NCBI GenBank assembly: GCA_022577435.1
Contig: JAKOON010000009.1
Coordinates: forward strand, 11,164,411-11,228,410
DNA from: Embiotoca jacksoni
Lineage: Eukaryota; Chordata; Actinopteri; Embiotocidae
Direction: 5' to 3'
DNA length: 64,000 nucleotides
Positions 50,701 through 63,172 of this stretch are shown piece by piece. Position 1 is the stretch's first letter. Each line of letters starts with the position of its first letter. The notes under the pieces were generated by a model that was not told the origin of the DNA, did not search any database, and saw nothing but the letters and a program-made list of their open reading frames with translations. The position numbers and the translations under genes are program-made.

Positions 50701-50994
50701 ACAACAACCATCGAGCTTTCCTCAGATAAAGAAACTTGCAGAAGTCCCAAAGAATTTTTTTCTGGTTCAATAAAATCCACAATTAACAAATGAAATGTGT
50801 TTGAAAACCATCTGCTTTTTTTAGATACATTAGATTATATTTTCTGTATCTGTATGGAGGCATGAGCATTACAGTTTAACAAAAGTAACATCAGTAATGT
50901 TCGCATTCAGCTAAAAAAAAATACAATGAAAGTGTTCAGAAAGAGTGCTGCTAAGAATTTGGTGACAAAAAAGCCACAAATAGTAACACATGGA

Positions 50995-51205
50995 ATTACA
51001 TTCAATTAGTACACAATTACAGCCTGCGGGAGCATTCAGATTAAACTTCACACGTTCTGTCTTTTTTTTACAAGTATTATTTGCTCAATTTCAGTATTGA
51101 TCGCTTAATGAGTCATAACAATGCAGCCATCATGGAGTAATTTCCAGGAATTAATCAGATAAATGAGCACATATCAAATTTCCAGTGGCTGTGACTTTCG
51201 ACATT
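50995..51205. promoter_or_regulatory. enhancer-like noncoding block (candidate)
   Basis: Non-repetitive, with CACAATTACAG, GATTAAAC, CGCTTAATGAGTCATAAC (AP-1-like TGAGTCA) and GGAATTAATCAG words. The judgement rests only on motif density. Confidence 0.3.
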
Positions 51206-51317
51206 TTTTTTTTTATTGTTCGGTAATTCTAGTGTTAAAAGTCAGTACTCTCCACTTCTCAGTTCCCCCTTTTGTTGCCCCAACCACAAAAATCACCCCA
51301 CCCACGTCTCCAACACT

Positions 51318-51320
<3 letters not shown>

Positions 51321-51354
<34 letters not shown>
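51321..51354. repeat. (CT)17 microsatellite
   Basis: A pure CT run in pyrimidine-rich sequence. Confidence 0.96.
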
Positions 51355-51360
<6 letters not shown>

Positions 51361-51784
51361 GCCACCCCTTCTTCTTTCCATTCATCCTGCCTCCCTCTCC
51401 CTCTTACCACAAATCTAAATCTGTGTCTGTATTTATCTTAAGCCGGTTTCCTTGGGTCAGTCTGACTTATGTGTGCACATGTACAGTAGGTGTGTGCATC
51501 AGCGGTGGGCAAGAAACGAGTCCAAAATCTTCAAACATACTCACATAATTCAGAGCAGAGTGTACCTTCTGCTTGAAGTTTAAATACAAGTAAATAAGTA
51601 AAATGGCAAAATGGATGCAGAGGAAGAGTTTTGTGTCCCAGGATACCTGGTCGGTGGTTTACCTGGTTCAGTGTGGTGCTGACCACCTCCACGTGCAGTT
51701 CTAACTTTGTTTGGACTATAGATAGAAAATTAACACAGCAGAACTCCAGTGTGTCATTATCTGAAAAGAGATATCTGCTGCTCC

Positions 51785-51809
51785 AAAAAAAAAAAAAAAA
51801 AAAAAAAAA
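51785..51809. repeat. poly-A tract, about 25 bases
   Basis: An A run in plus-strand orientation; it could be a retroposon tail, but the upstream sequence was not recognised. Confidence 0.95.
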
Positions 51810-52669
51810 GTGACTGCTGGCATGAAAAGTAAAGAACACTATGAGTCATTACTGAAATGAGTCATTTTAAAAGACCCTCCCATCTTAAAACAGTAATGTT
51901 TTTGAGGCTAAAAACATGCTTTTGAGAAAGAAAAAAAAAGATTTCCAAGTAGGCATTTATATTTAAAGTGTCATATGTCCCCAGGTAACCTCGTAAAGCG
52001 TCCTCAGCGACAACATCTGATATTTAAATGAATGTAAATTTCAACAAGCCTGACAAAACACAGTGAGGACTGAATACAAACACACAAACACAAAGATTAC
52101 AGTATGCTCATGTGTTCCAATGATTTCTCCAGGCTGTAATATCCTGACTCCTGAAATAACACAGACAAGCTTCCAGTTATTACATGACGGAGCACATAGT
52201 AGTATTAGAGCTGAAAGAAAGTGAGAAGAGTTTCTTAAAAAATGAAAGACAGCAGAGAGAAGGAAACTAGAGGGTGACTTACTCATCAGTAGCACTCAAA
52301 ACAGGAAAAGAAAAGGTAGAGAAAAGTTTTCTTTATCTTTAAGGGTGAGTGTAACTCTAGATATTTTCCCTGTGGAAGTCTGACTCAGTCGAGCTCCCGC
52401 TCACTCATTTACTCAGTCACTGTCTTTCGCTGCCTCGCCGTTTTCCTCTATAGTCTGTTTTCTTTTCTTTATTCGCCCACCATGACTTATCTCATTTTTC
52501 TTTTTCTCACTAATATAACTCCCATTCCCAGATCTCATGTCCATCAACTGTAAACTGTCTCACTTTTCCTCCCTCTCTCCTTTCCATCTCTCTGTCTTTC
52601 CCATCAATCCGTCACTGAGCTCTCTGTCATATTCATATGCTTCTTCTGTTTTTCCAACTGTCATTGTGG

Positions 52670-52880
52670 CCGAGATCCCCCCCCCACCACCACCACCACA
52701 GCAACCGCCCCCTGCGCTCCGACCCCCCTCCACGTATGTGTGTGGTCCGGTCCGACTATAGACCGTTACATTGTCCCAGACAGGTTGGACTGCGCCACTA
52801 GCCAGCAGACGAGGTGGGGGGAGGAGGGAGGTGGGAGGGAGGGAGAGGGGGGCAGAGGAGGTTGGAGAGCTGGCGAGCGG
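52670..52880. promoter_or_regulatory. GC-rich segment with G-quadruplex-type tract; possible promoter
   Basis: A C-rich run and CCA repeats (52677-52700) are followed by CpG-containing sequence (52700-52800) and then seven or so G runs at 52815-52852 (GGTGGGGGGAGGAGGGAGG onward), which fit a G-quadruplex on the plus strand. Such GC content is rare in this AT-rich span. It might be a CpG-poor promoter for trps1, but there is no TATA or initiator evidence. Confidence 0.3.
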
Positions 52881-54989
52881 GGGTTCCTAGGGAATGTTTG
52901 TTTTTCTGTTTCCAATTTGGTCCTGCCCGAGGAACTCCACACTCCGCTCTGTCTCAAACACACCATTCATGACGGCCTGACGTACATGATTACACACAAA
53001 TACCCACTCACTAACTCCCCACTCGCTCACAAGCGCACACACACATATACACACACAAAATCGCAGACATGCATGCATGTGCCCATACACATGTTAAGCA
53101 GTCTCCGTGCCTCCTAAAGACACACACACATACACACTGTACATGCACAGTGACAACCATAAACACACACCACTCAAATTCATTTCCAATCATTTTTACC
53201 ATGAAACATAAGCCCTTTAATTTATCTTTGTTCTCATCTTTTATTGTTTTTTGATTTGTTATTGCTAATGCCGTTTCAAATGACATGGCGGTCAAACTAA
53301 TTACGCTTGTTTCTTCCTCGTCTTTCAGGGATTTTTTTTTTTTTCCCCTCTGTCCTCAGGAAAATGATTGTCTTTGAAAGGAACTTTTTGATGTGTCTCG
53401 CTGCGTTTTTAGATGTTGTGTAGACAGAGTTAAGCTCCATGTTCCACCAATTAGAGCACAGAGAGCACATTGTTTCATATTCAACTCGACTCAACTCAAC
53501 TGCTCCATCTGAAATGGATTATTTAAGTCAGTTTTGTTGTTTGGATTTCAAATACACAATGCTGATCTTTCATGTACTAATAAAACTTTATCTGAGATCA
53601 ATACAAACAAACAGACCAGCAGAAGGACACGTATGTTTTGGTACTAGCCTTCTCAGATGTCATGTAGTTCAGCTTCAGATCCACATTGCATAGTTACATT
53701 TTGGACCGGCAGGAAACCACATGATTTTTTAATCAAACACGCCACACAAAAATTATAGGTTTATTCAGTTTGATGGATTTTTGATTGTTTGTATTTGAAA
53801 TCTGCAAATCGTGATGTTTGAAAGTTCTAACAAACATTTTAACACAGGCAGAAAGAAAATCAGATAACACGGGCAGAAAAAATATGCCCAGTGAGCAGAT
53901 CTTTTACTATTTTTTTTAGAAGTTATACAATTTAGGGTTTAACTACAACAGCAAAGCTACATCTGAAGTTCATAATAGTTCATTGCCACATCTGAAAGTT
54001 ATTGTTGGATTGGGTGTGCCTACTTGTGTTCCAAAGAAGACGGCATAATAAAAATAAAAGTAGATTTAAATACATATATTTATTTCAAAAAGTGACTGAA
54101 AGTTCCTAATTGGTTGTAATTATTTTTGCATGTTTAATATGTTAAGAATAGCATGACTACACTGGGATATGTATATCAATTTTCCAACCGGGCATCTTCG
54201 GTTGTCAAGTTGATGATTGCCGAAACTCTAGCGCAAGTGTGTGCATCGGCGTTTAGCGTGTATCGTTATTTATTTTCCCACCTGCGCATTTTGCAAAAAA
54301 CAGATAAGATAAACATACTCCTTTTCCTTTTACAGAATCTATTGAAGCTCAGAATGCAGCGACGGTACTCTACCCAAACAGGGTCAGGGTGAACTTGCTT
54401 TGGTGGAACATTTCCAGGTCGGGAGAGCAGGCCTCGTTTTAGAAATGACAAATAAATCTCCACGAAAGATCAAAAAAAGCTGTCGCGCTTTGTTGCATGA
54501 AATCTTCAGCAAAATTGGTCATTTTTAGTGTGTAAATTGGTAGCTTACTCTCTGACATCTGTTGTCTTAGATGTGAAAATGAAATGTTACTAAAACATTG
54601 TAGCCCATAGGCTACTCGTATTCAGTTAAACAATATAAATCACCTTGAAATCTTTGTTGAGCAATAACCTGAACAGCTGTTTGACACGATTTGAAAGTCC
54701 GACAGCGTCGGAAGGGCGCCTCCGCCTGCAGCCTCCAAATAAACAAACAGGTGGGGATAACGTGCATAATATTGGCCAAATCTGTCAGTTTTTACTTGTC
54801 CACAAACACTTGGAATTGTGCTTCACAGATTATTTATCAACCATGCTGAATTATTTAAGAGGCAGGCCATTAAATCAACAAAATAAAATGACAAATATTG
54901 TCCCGCATACCAGATTACTTGGGTTATCGCCAACTATATTATTCTATAAATAGCCAAACCCTTTTGTATAAATGCTGTCTTGATGCCAC

Positions 54990-55130
54990 CAAAAGTAGCA
55001 GTGTGTAAGATTTAGTAACATCTAGCGGCGAGATCGCAGACTCCAACCACCTCGTCTACAATGGCCGTACAACTGTTTGGGTTGTCCCTTCTGGGTTACA
55101 GTAGAAACATGGCAGTGCAACATGCCACGC
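54990..55130. mobile_element. teleost interspersed repeat fragment
   Basis: It contains AGCAGTGTGTAAGATTTAGT and ACATCTAGCGGCGAG, then CAACTGTTTGGGTTGTCCCTTCTGGGTTACAGTAGAAACATGGCAGTGCAACATG in order. I recall these words as a frequently repeated noncoding element in fish. The middle section between them looks shortened. Family name unknown. Confidence 0.55.
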
Positions 55131-56619
55131 TGATTAGAAATCATGGTTTGAATAAAATAGAGTCAAAACGGTTTAGTTATTTATCAGAGAAATCAACTGC
55201 AACAATTTTCATAATTCCTAATCTTTGCCCTTTTTTCAGGCATTACGTCCAACAATTTCTTTCTTTCTTTCTTCCGTTACATCTTTGCTAATGTGAACAT
55301 TGACTGCTTTTCTTTGATTGAAAATAATCAAAAAATCTGAACACATTAACTTGACCTCTGGGAAATTATGAGTGGCATTTTTCAGGATTTTCTGACACTG
55401 TATGAACCAAATAATAAACTAGTCAATTAGGAAAATCATTAACAGGTTTACTGACAATGAAAATCTTTGTAATATGTAGCCCTAAATTCAAGCTAATAAC
55501 AGTCATCTCATCAAATATGTTTTTACAGGCACAAAAAGGCATAATCACAACTTTTGCAATACATTTTGTTTTTTTTAGATTTCGGTCTCAAAGCTACACT
55601 GTCAACATCACTTTGGTTTGCTGGTGTGGCTTCTTAAGTCGCTCCACCTCTAAAACGTAGAGATGTGTCTTATTTGAGACAAACAATAGAACAAAACAGA
55701 AACTCCTTTATGACGTATCTCGTATTATACGAGAACACACTCTGCCCAACAGTTCATCTATTCCCCTGCCAAGTAATCTTGATTAACCAGATCTTTCAGA
55801 TCTTGGGGGTAAAAACTGAGGGAGTGGTCTGTCTATTCATTACTGTCAGCAACGCCCAGAGCTCTGACACAGATGCACGTGCAAGTTACTGACACGCGAC
55901 CACTTCCCTGTAATAAATCAGTTCCTCATAGTGCCTCAAAAAAAACCATTTAAAGGTTTTTTTGTTTTTTTTAATTCGAAGGAATGTGGTGTAAATGTAA
56001 GCCTAGTATTAAAAATAGAGGATCTGAGGGACGAGGTATAGTTCATGACACTTCATCAAAAGGAAGCCAGTGGTTTTAAAATTATGACATTTTCTTAATT
56101 TTGTTGACGACTATTTTTAGGGCATTTTGCCTTTATTTAAAAGTCAACAGTATAACTGATGCTATGGGGACAGAGCGAGGGGGATTTAAATGCAAAAAAG
56201 TTTTAAGGATTTTACTTTTGTTATATAACTGGATATTTTTGAAAACATTCTTCATGACAAATAACAGCAACTAATATTTAATATGGATTCTTACCTATTT
56301 ACTATTTGCTTCCTGCAGCTCTAATACTATACCGCAATTTGTTCAAAGTGAGAAATGAGTTGTTCTACAATATATTCTCCAAAAAAAAACGACATAAACA
56401 CTTGAAGATTTAAAGTTTGTGAACTACAAAAGGAAGGTTTGGTGACTGCTGGCCAAAAATAGCTGCAAAATCTCAGAAAACAAGAAAGTAGAATACGTAA
56501 ATGATGACTGTTAAACTGCTGCTGTTGCTGGTGGAGGAGACAAAGTCACCAACAACAGTCAACAGAGTAGCCACATTTACCTCGTGGATGGTGTTAATGT
56601 CCTGCCTTGATGTACGATA

Positions 56620-56800
56620 GTAGCAGGAAACCAGGAGCTGCATAAATCAACACTGGACTGTTGATTCTGACCTTGCTCTCCGCAGCTAAGACTCTCATAC
56701 ATCAAAAATAATGGCGAACAAACTCTGCTTCAGTGGTAGTTGTAGGCGTAATGGAAGGAACTAGTAGCTGCATAAATCAACATGTTGATTGTTGACTCTT
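56620..56800. repeat. direct repeat of AGCTGCATAAATCAACA
   Basis: The 17-base word occurs near 56635 and near 56767, each followed by TGTTGAT, so each copy is also an imperfect inverted repeat (ATCAACA...TGTTGAT). Confidence 0.75.
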
Positions 56801-56852
56801 CCCGAGCTGTCTTTTCCCCCAAAATACGGAAAACAAACCACAGCTCTGCCAG

Positions 56853-56855
<3 letters not shown>

Positions 56856-56900
<45 letters not shown>
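56856..56900. repeat. (AC)22 microsatellite
   Basis: A pure AC run. Confidence 0.96.
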
Positions 56901-56905
<5 letters not shown>

Positions 56906-57050
56906 TTACACACATACATCTCACCAGCCTGCCCAAGTCTACCAGACATATCTGATGATTTTAAACACACACACGTACGCACGCACACATCCCCGAGTGT
57001 GTATGTGTTTGGTTTGTCTCTGTCTGGGTAAGCTCAAACATTACGTCAGT

Positions 57051-57092
57051 CACACGCACGCACGCACACACACACACGCACGCACGCACATG
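57051..57092. repeat. (CACG)n/(CA)n array
   Basis: ACGC tetranucleotides alternate with CA units. Confidence 0.9.
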
Positions 57093-57267
57093 CACATCCA
57101 CAGACTGAAACAGGATGATACACTCCACCATGCACGCACTGCCACACACTCACAACTCAACACAACTTTCTGTCACACACACACGCACAATTTCCACTCC
57201 GAGAGAATCGGACGTTTCCTGCAAGCGGCCGGCCCGACGGGAAAAAATGTCTGGACAAACTTAAGAC

Positions 57268-57290
57268 GCGCGCGCGCACACACACACGCG

Positions 57291-57327
<37 letters not shown>
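57268..57327. repeat. (CG)n(CA)n array
   Basis: GCGCGCGCGC followed by CA with CG interruptions. Confidence 0.95.
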
Positions 57328-57331
<4 letters not shown>

Positions 57332-57355
57332 CATTTTCAACCCACAATGTTGACA

Positions 57356-57535
57356 TTATATTCCTTTCCAGAGCCCTTCTTTCTGCACGTTGGCCAAGTG
57401 AAGCAGCGTTTCCCCGTCGAACACTATCGGGAAGCAGGACTGGGCGGGTTCGGGCCCCTCAGTGATGTCAATGCAGGGATGGGCTCCATTCAGAAACTGG
57501 GCTTTAATCAAAACCCGAAGCCAAATATAACCATA
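57356..57535 (-). other. unexplained protein-like minus-strand open frame, 59 codons
   Basis: Open between a TAG at 57538-57536 and a TAA at 57358-57356. The translation contains AHPCIDITEGPEPAQSCFPI and then VFDGETLLHLANVQKEG. DGETLLHLA resembles the core of an ankyrin repeat. Codon composition is GC-rich and unlike the surroundings. There is no ATG in the frame, so it would be an exon or the remnant of a repeat or retrocopy. The plus strand is also open here. I do not recognise the protein. Confidence 0.25.
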
Positions 57536-58349
57536 CTATCACTGTGACTTACTGTAATTGTTTTAATGAATATTTTTTTATAGGAATAAAGATATTCTTT
57601 AATGTGTCTCCATCAAAGGTACTTGTAGTGCCTAAGAGGTATTAACTTTCCTTTGATATGATTATTATAAAAAGCTACAAAACTCATTGAGTGACTGAAT
57701 GCCAAAGCAGCTTTCATTTTCTTAGATTGTAACAAGGTTATGCTTCCAATGATGCAATGTTCATTTGCAAAGAGGTACAGAAACTGGCCAAACGCCCGAC
57801 AGTCATATCATTTCTTACACAGGTTTACAACTCAGATTCCACAAACCATCTTTCTGCAATACATTTATTTAACGCTAATTAAAACGATGCCCCTATTTTT
57901 TGGCAGTTCTTCACAACCTGTAAATCAATTCAAACCAAAGCACAGTCAAGTCAGAATCACTTAACACAACAGGTGTACGAGGAGTGTATGCGCATTAAGG
58001 GGAGAGTCACCTGATTGTCTGTACAGGTCAGTGCAGCAGAGGTGAGAGGTCCAGGTGATGTGCGAAGACTTCAATTGAATCTATTCGAAAGGATTTTCTC
58101 CAGATTTTGAGGCAAAGCAACCCTTTAACAGCTGTAAAGTACAGTATGTTGCGACGGTGCTGTTATTCAGCACAATTACAAGATGATCTCGAGTGAGTTT
58201 AAATAACAATGTGGTTCCCTGCAAACATTTATGTTCCACTTTTTCAACCACTGCTCCTTACTAATTTGCTGAGATCTCTCACTTCTAACTCTACAGGCTG
58301 GTTGGCTTTTCTCTCTTTTCTTCCTATTCTGTTCTAAATTTGCATCTAC

Positions 58350-58810
58350 AAGGCCGTTTTCACACCTGAAAGTATGGATGAAGGTTCATCTTTCTGTGAT
58401 TTTATTTGATCCAGTTAGTTTTGGATTCACATTGCAATTTCGTGAGCACACTGAAGAACTTGGCATGATATACCTACGTCCTGTCGTCATCACCTACATG
58501 AGCTGCACCTCTCTACACTTGACATTGACTGGTTTGTTGACAGGCGTGTCTGGCATCAGCGTTGTTGTCAATCGGCCGGGAGCCTTTTCTATTATCTCCT
58601 ACTCTCGTCATGTGCTACCGCGGTTCATTCTTTCCTCTCATCTGGTTCTTTTCTGAACCATCCAAAAACATCCACGTTTTCATACGGCAAATGAAGTCAA
58701 ACATTGTTCAGTTTGATTTGGCTCCTGACCACCTCTTCTCGGTCAGAACACATTTTGGTCCTCAGGTCCAAACAGAAAAGTCAGAAGGTCCACACCAACC
58801 AAGGTAAGCC
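58350..58810. mobile_element. nonautonomous DNA-transposon-like repeat (candidate)
   Basis: It starts 'CCGTTTTCACACCTGAAAGT' and ends in GGTCC-rich sequence (TTTTGGTCCTCAGGTCC and AGGTCCACACC). Similar 'TTTCACACCTGAAAGT ... GGTCCA' elements recur in fish genomes. Two overlapping plus-strand frames of 81-92 codons show no transposase motifs. Confidence 0.4.
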
Positions 58811-59663
58811 CCCTAAAACTGAACACTGCCAGAGCTGCCTCCTTCTGACATATTATTAAGGTGAAACGTTTTACACCATTCAGACTTCTGAGAGACTTTG
58901 TTTCATAACCTCATATGTACAGTTTAAGTGAAGTTATCAGTCCATAGAGCAATATTACTGGAGTACAACCTGAAAATAAAGCCAAGAAGCACATGTTTTA
59001 TCTTCACGGCATGACTAAATTCTTAAATTTTAATTTAAATTTAAGCACCTGGCAAGATAAATCTAGAGTATTTACCAGCTTCAAACCTTGACAAACTAAT
59101 CCTGAAGACATTTCTAATTATTTAAAAACAAAAACATGAGGAATTATTTTGTTATACCGTACAACACACACATTACCTGAGGTTTTACTCAAGTCTGGTA
59201 AAAGCAAATGATTTGAATAGTACCTCAAGTATCAGACAGCACACCTTTCTAACGTTTTACATAGGTGTGGAAAATGAGAATGTCCAAGCAACTGGAAGAA
59301 CAAAAGACAGCAGAGGGAGTGGCCATCTGAAAAGATTATAAAAGTTACAGTTAATCTGCCATCAATCATCATCCGTCCTGGTTTTGAGAACCTCCTCCCA
59401 AACAAGGCAGTTTGAACACTAAACTGAGATTTTTGCATGGAATTTAATCTGATAATTTTTCAGACTCCACGGCCTGTCTAAACAGCAAGGAAGAGAAAAA
59501 GAGGGAAAGAGGATTTGCGAGAGCTGACAGATTCTCACGCCGAGATAAAAACAGGCGATAAAGAAAAGGGAGAGGACAACTTGTGTGTGAAGCACTAAAA
59601 AGCCCAAAAGCCATGTTTCAGAACAAACGCCATGCCCCCCACTGTGCTATTCCACCCACCGCA

Positions 59664-59670
59664 ACACACA

Positions 59671-59702
<32 letters not shown>
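59664..59702. repeat. (CA)n microsatellite
   Basis: A CA run with CG units at its start. Confidence 0.95.
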
Positions 59703-60848
59703 GGCCTGAAGTAAATTTAACTGTCAGCCGTAAAGTTTTCAACCATAGCAAGTGATCTTTTGCCCCCTTTCTCGCCCCACTTTTCCTCCTCCTCCTGTCT
59801 ATGCAAATGAGTTCCTCATCTGTCCTCTTGTCCATCCTTCCTTCCATTTCCTTTCTTACTCTATTCCCATTCTATTGTTCCTTCACATTGGAAGCATTCT
59901 TCCCTTCTTTACCTAATCACAGCCTCTTTTATCTCGTTTTGGTGTGCTTCTTACTCTACTCCGTCCATCCATCAGTGTATCTATCCATACATCTTTATCT
60001 CCCACTCAGTCCCAACACTGATCAGACTCCCCTCTTTATCCCTCTTTATCCCTCTTTCCTTATCTTCTCCTTCCTACCTTCCAAAAAATAAAGAACTACC
60101 CTTTTCCCATTCTCTCTCTCTGTCCGTTTTTTTCCTTGACCCCCACCCCCACCACATACACACACACTTCTGACTGTGGGCCTCTGACACCCACCTTTTC
60201 AGTCTCCCTTCACAAAAGTCTCAAAGACCCCCAGATGTGTGCCCCCTTCATTTCCATTTCAAAAAAGAAAACCACCTCCCTCCCTCCCTCCATCATCCAT
60301 CTATCCAAGCATCCACTTCTTCACACACACAGCAGACACTTCAAAAACACAGTTACACACTTATCCAAGGGGACTTTTTCCATTTTCATGAGAAAAAAAA
60401 CATACTGGCCATGACAAATATCACTTATCAGATGGTTTAAAGGGGAGAACTGTACTGTTAGTTTCAATGATACAGGACTTCCTCTTTTGCAGATATTAAA
60501 AAAAATGCTGACCATATTTATCCATAAGAAACATGCTGATGGTAACAAATTTCATTATTCTCTATGGTCTTCAAATGCTGGTTCAGAACCAAAGGCAAGT
60601 CCTGAGAAAATGATCCCTTTAGGCAGTGTTTGTAACACAAACATCTGCAGCAATAGAGTATAAGGTCTATACAATTAATTAAAATGTTAGTTAAAATAGT
60701 GCATTGTGACTCTCTTCACCTTCAGAGAAACTTTTTTACTTTGATTTTCCTGCAAATAAATACAGAAACATATTCTTTTCACCTTTTCAATTTAAGAGGT
60801 CCACTGTGAGAAGAGAGAATATTATGCACAGGTATAGTTGATACGATT

Positions 60849-61080
60849 GAGGCTGCAACAAATGATTATATTCATTATCAGTTATCTGATGATTATTCAC
60901 GATATCGATCAGTTAGTCTGTAAAATGTGCGAGAATATTGACACCTCTCATTTTCCCAAAGTTCAAATGTCTTCACATCATAAACACTTTGCCACTTTTC
61001 TTCTCTGATTGAGAATATCAAATATTCAAAGTTCTCCTGAAAAGGCTGAAATTCATTGACCATTTTTTTTTTAGAGAGTG
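60849..61080. mobile_element. 5' part of a common fish interspersed repeat
   Basis: It begins GGCTGCAACAAATGATTAT and continues with 'CGATCAGTTAGTCTGTAAAATG', the standard opening of the same family as 24515-24830. An AT-rich interior follows. Confidence 0.65.
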
Positions 61081-61375
61081 AAGATCCAACCATTTCTAAA
61101 GCGCATGTCATGCAAGAGAGCCAATAAAAACAAATGGAATGGTCAACGTTGTCATACGGACATGTAAATATGCAATATATTTATGTGAAACATTTGCAGT
61201 AATGTTTTGTGACTGAAATCAGACAATCATACTTTAGATTAGTTATCCAGAAAACCCCTGAAAATAGCACTATGAAAATATACATTATTGACTATTGTAT
61301 GGAAACAACTTAACCATGCACATGCACTACACTCCCCCTTCTCATGTCTTGTTCTGTCTGAGTACAAAAGCAAAG

Positions 61376-61485
61376 CCTATTCAGTTTATAACCATAAACA
61401 GCAACGAAAAACAGAAAATATTCACATTTGTGAAGCTTAACTGAAAAATGACTGATACATTTTTTTGTTGATTGATACATTATAA
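61376..61485. mobile_element. interior part of the same fish repeat family
   Basis: It reads TTCAGTTTATAACCATAAAC, then CAGAAAATATTCACATTTGTGAAGCTTAAC, both internal landmarks of the family, and lies about 300 bp past the preceding 5' part, same orientation. The intervening 61080-61375 is not recognisably the element. Confidence 0.55.
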
Positions 61486-62191
61486 ATCTTTGTCGCTCTT
61501 AATAAGATAATTTCATGATTCAATACCAAAGTATGGGTGATGATAAAACATAACAATGGTTTAAGATTCTATCACCCAGCTATAGTTATAAGTGCCACCA
61601 AAATTCACATGAAAGAAAATGTAAAAACAGCTGAGTGGCTTCTTGCCCAAAGTCAAGCGTGTCATTTTAAATCAAACAATTTCCTACATTATTTATGATA
61701 CACGCATGACAATTGAGTCCTTGCAAGATGCTGCACCTTTAAAAATGCGGATTAAGCACTCCGGAGGAGAAGATCAGTTGCTACTCTTTCAACATGTATG
61801 TGGTTTGAAGTGAAGCCCTGAGGGCATCAGCTCAAACTGTCTGCAGGGCTCTACCCTCTAAAGCCTGAAGCTGCTACTGCCGGATTATTTTACAGTGTCA
61901 GAAAAAGCTAGTCCAGCCCCATCCTACAGAGAACAGGTGAGACAGTAAACTATGCTAACCTGCATCTCACTGGTTCTCTCTGATTTGGGTGGAAATGTCA
62001 AGCTAGACCAGAGGCAAGTTGAAAGGGTGTCATATCTTCATGAGATTTCTTCCTTTCTTCCTCTGTTATAGAGCAGCCAGCCAGGACTACATGAATAAAA
62101 TAACAACAGACCAGACCGGTCATTCCGTAATCTGTATTTTCTCATCTGTATTTTATACAGAAGAGTCCCCACAGCCAGAAGCAAAGGCAAA

Positions 62192-62212
62192 GGCAAAAAA
62201 AAAAAAAAAAAA
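62192..62212. repeat. poly-A tract preceded by GGCAAA units
   Basis: Three GCAAAG/GGCAAA-type units grade into about 19 A residues. Confidence 0.9.
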
Positions 62213-62487
62213 GTCAGTAAAGGCTAGTGTGGCTACTTGCTTTAATAAAAGAAACAATGTGCATGTTAGTCGCTTAAATCATAGTTTTAATTTGACGGGA
62301 CGCCATAAAAAGTCTGCCCCTTATAATACACACACATACACACAGAGGAAAGCTCACACTGACAGACACACGATGCATGCACACAGAGTGAGGACAAAGA
62401 CTACTTTGAAAAGTTACTCAGCCACCAGATGTTTTAGCCTGAACCCAGACTACAATACTAATGGGGCTGTGCATACATGTGCGTGCA

Positions 62488-62522
62488 TACGTGTGTGTGT
62501 GTGTGTGTGTACGTGTGTGCGC

Positions 62523-62555
<33 letters not shown>

Positions 62556-62572
62556 AGCGAGAGCGAGAGACA
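62488..62572. repeat. interrupted (GT)n(GA)n array
   Basis: GT runs with ACGT and GCGC interruptions followed by GAGAGAGAGAGCGAGAGCGAGAGA. Confidence 0.93.
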
Positions 62573-63149
62573 GCCTCGATGGCTTTAAAAGCAGTGGAAA
62601 TGAACCCCCTCTTCCACAGCAGGTATATAGTAAAAACAAGCCTACATGTACACTTTCAGCAATGAAACAAATTGCTTCGTATTTCACGCTGTATCACGCA
62701 CAGATGCACACACACACAAAACACTGATCCACATATAAAAACGGCAATGTTTATCGTTGACAGACTTAATATTGTGAGCACACGTACATGCGCTGAGGGC
62801 TTAAGAGCGTTTCACACGTACAAGCACAGCCATCCATGGAGTAAAGAGGTATTAACCTGCAATAATGCTGCAGACTGCAAGACATGCACCGGGTAAAAAA
62901 CGTACAATTGCTACAGTAAAGTTTGCCACATCAGACCTCGGAAGAAATATTGTTGTGACTGAGAAAAATGACAATAGCAAACAAACGTCAGTGTGTATTT
63001 ACCCTTGAAATGAAAGTTAAATGCAATCGTTGAGTGAGCAGAATGAAGTATTTGGACAGTGATTACATTATGACCAAGCGCACATGACACTAACCGTCTT
63101 TCATGTTTTGAAATACAGTGAAAATAAGAGAGACAGAAATTTAGAGATT

Positions 63150-63172
63150 TAAAAAAAAAAAGGGGGGGGGGG
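63150..63172. repeat. A-run joined to G-run
   Basis: About eleven A residues followed directly by about eleven G residues. Confidence 0.93.

Noticed and set aside
62019..62588. 189-codon plus-strand frame as a gene
   Set aside because: It crosses a poly-A run and GT/GA arrays, has no domain, and its composition is that of repeats.
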